A stretch of DNA of 7,561 nucleotides from JAJTHY01 sp964458795 (GTDB lineage: Bacteria > Pseudomonadota > Alphaproteobacteria > Rickettsiales > Midichloriaceae). The position numbers and the translations under genes were made by a program. Shown here piece after piece: positions 6,780 to 7,561 of this stretch. The stretch covers positions 1 to 7,561 of the forward strand of contig CAYWJW010000064.1 in assembly GCA_964458795.1 (NCBI GenBank). Direction: 5' to 3'. Position 1 is the stretch's first letter, and every line of letters begins with the position of its first letter. The notes under the pieces were generated by a model. That model was given only the letters and a program-made list of their open reading frames with translations. It was not told where the DNA came from and did no database searches.

Positions 6780-6914
6780 TGTCACCCCGCGACTACGATC
6801 GCGGGATCCATGTTCCAATAGAATTATTAAAGTCCAAAACTCTCTTTCTATAAAACATTATGAGCGTTAGTGAAGCTTTAACATGGATCCCGCGATCGGG
6901 GTCGCGGGATGACA
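6780..6914. repeat. 135-bp inverted-repeat element with nested hairpins
   Basis: Two 34-bp arms, 6780-6813 and 6881-6914, are reverse complements with only three mismatches and enclose 67 bp of AT-rich sequence. Each arm is itself a hairpin: CCCGCGA/TCGCGGG with a 6-nt loop. The outer ends TGTCACC and GGATGACA resemble the ends of the 340-470 element. The GC-rich arms contrast with their surroundings. No direct target duplication is visible at the boundaries and no ORF lies inside, so it is a non-autonomous palindromic or MITE-like element. It fills part of the non-coding gap between the 771-aa gene and the pleD-like gene. Confidence 0.88.
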
Positions 6915-7115
6915 GGAATTGGGCTTTACTTGCTGTATTACTTATAACCTAATCACGAACTGAGGTGGTATCTGATTTCAATGATTCAATACAACAATGT
7001 CTGCAAGCAACTAGATGGTTTGTTCTTTGGAGCTTAACCACACTTTTCTGATCTTATATTTATCATTATACTTGATCTTTTTTGACTATGGAAGTCCCCA
7101 TGGAAAATATTTTTG
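6915..7115. other. Remaining non-coding gap, no gene seen
   Basis: The non-coding stretch 6627-7115 holds the promoter, the 8-bp-stem repeat and the 135-bp element; this last 200 bp shows nothing convincing. An 18-codon plus-strand frame at 6980 is too short and lacks a placed ribosome site. CTATGG/CCATGG near 7086-7103 can pair but has no T-run in the direction of the pleD-like transcript. Confidence 0.6.
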
Positions 7116-7561
7116 TTAATCACACACAACCTTGTTTCTCCCACTTTCCTTGGCCTTATACAGGTTTTTATCGGCTCTGGAGATAAGTTCATCAAGATTA
7201 TCACCGTCGTTTAAAAAAGTAAGTCCAATGCTTATGGTACAAGGTATATTGAATGGCTCTACTGGTATCGCAAATGGCTTAGTTTCCATGTTGGATCTCA
7301 TACGCTCAGCTATAGATTTTGCTAAATCTATGTTGATCCCAGTTAAAATTGCTACGAATTCCTCTCCCCCATAACGCGCGCATAGATCAGTAATCCTTAG
7401 ATTGCTATCCAAACGCTTGGCTGTCTCAATGAGGACTGCATCTCCTGCTTGATGTCCATAAGTATCATTAACCTGCTTAAAATGGTCAATATCAACCATA
7501 AGTAAGGCAACGCTATTAGGAGCAAACTTTAGGGTATCAATCATATTCCGTATATGAGTTT
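7116..7561 (-). CDS. pleD: PleD-like diguanylate cyclase, GGDEF domain (5' end outside window)
   Basis: This is the C-terminal GGDEF domain of an enzyme that makes cyclic di-GMP from two GTP. The frame stays open to the window edge (THIRN precedes the internal methionine at 7544), so the true start and any receiver domains lie outside. Counting from that methionine, DIDHFKQVND (18-27) is the metal/nucleotide-binding region, RITD (50-53) is a product-inhibition I-site placed five residues before the active site, and GGEEF (59-63) is the catalytic loop. It ends with ISIG, RADKNLYKAK and SGRNKVV, all standard. The run from RITDLCARYGGEEF to SGRNKVV is close to Caulobacter PleD, which is why I give that symbol; another GGDEF protein cannot be excluded without the N-terminus. 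The domain is intact and should be active and feedback-inhibited. Confidence 0.9.
   Translation of the reverse strand, partial: THIRNMIDTLKFAPNSVALLMVDIDHFKQVNDTYGHQAGDAVLIETAKRLDSNLRITDLCARYGGEEFVAILTGINIDLAKSIAERMRSNMETKPFAIPVEPFNIPCTISIGLTFLNDGDNLDELISRADKNLYKAKESGRNKVVCD

Noticed and set aside
6980..7036. Short plus-strand frame of 18 codons.
   Set aside because: Too short, no positioned Shine-Dalgarno, no recognisable peptide.

Overview
The window looks like AT-rich chromosome of an intracellular alphaproteobacterium, most plausibly Rickettsiales or a similar protist/arthropod endosymbiont (inference). Three things point there. A 5-aminolevulinate synthase tail (the C4 haem route is an alphaproteobacterial trait) and a PleD-type GGDEF protein sit at the two ends. 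Palindromic repeats of the kind common in Rickettsiales-like genomes lie in the gaps between genes; one reads as HPELVSGSHK when translated. The accessory genes are host-interaction-like: a predicted ubiquitin-fold protein, an ankyrin-like solenoid protein, and C-terminal hydrophobic segments in all three.

Layout from left to right: the 3' end of hemA (+); a 131-bp composite palindromic element between convergent genes; a two-gene minus-strand operon, with a 354-aa multi-helix membrane protein upstream of a 197-aa protein predicted to carry an N-terminal ubiquitin-like domain and a C-terminal hydrophobic hairpin; tRNA-Thr(GGT) (+), divergent from that operon; a short palindrome; recN (+); tRNA-Leu(CAA) (-); a 771-aa protein (-) built from two copies of a ~235-residue ankyrin-like module plus a C-terminal hydrophobic pair, under a near-consensus sigma-70 promoter; a 489-bp non-coding gap with a 34-bp-arm inverted repeat; and the 3' part of a pleD-like diguanylate cyclase gene (-) that runs off the right edge.

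The housekeeping genes (hemA, recN, two tRNAs) form a conserved-looking backbone with two accessory blocks between them: the ubiquitin-like operon and the ankyrin-like gene. The strongest candidate for something undescribed is the ubiquitin-like membrane protein with its unrecognised operon partner. All three accessory proteins share one plan, a soluble N-terminal region followed by terminal hydrophobic hairpin(s), which would suit secreted proteins that insert into a host or vacuolar membrane. That role is inferred; the sequence shows only the architecture.
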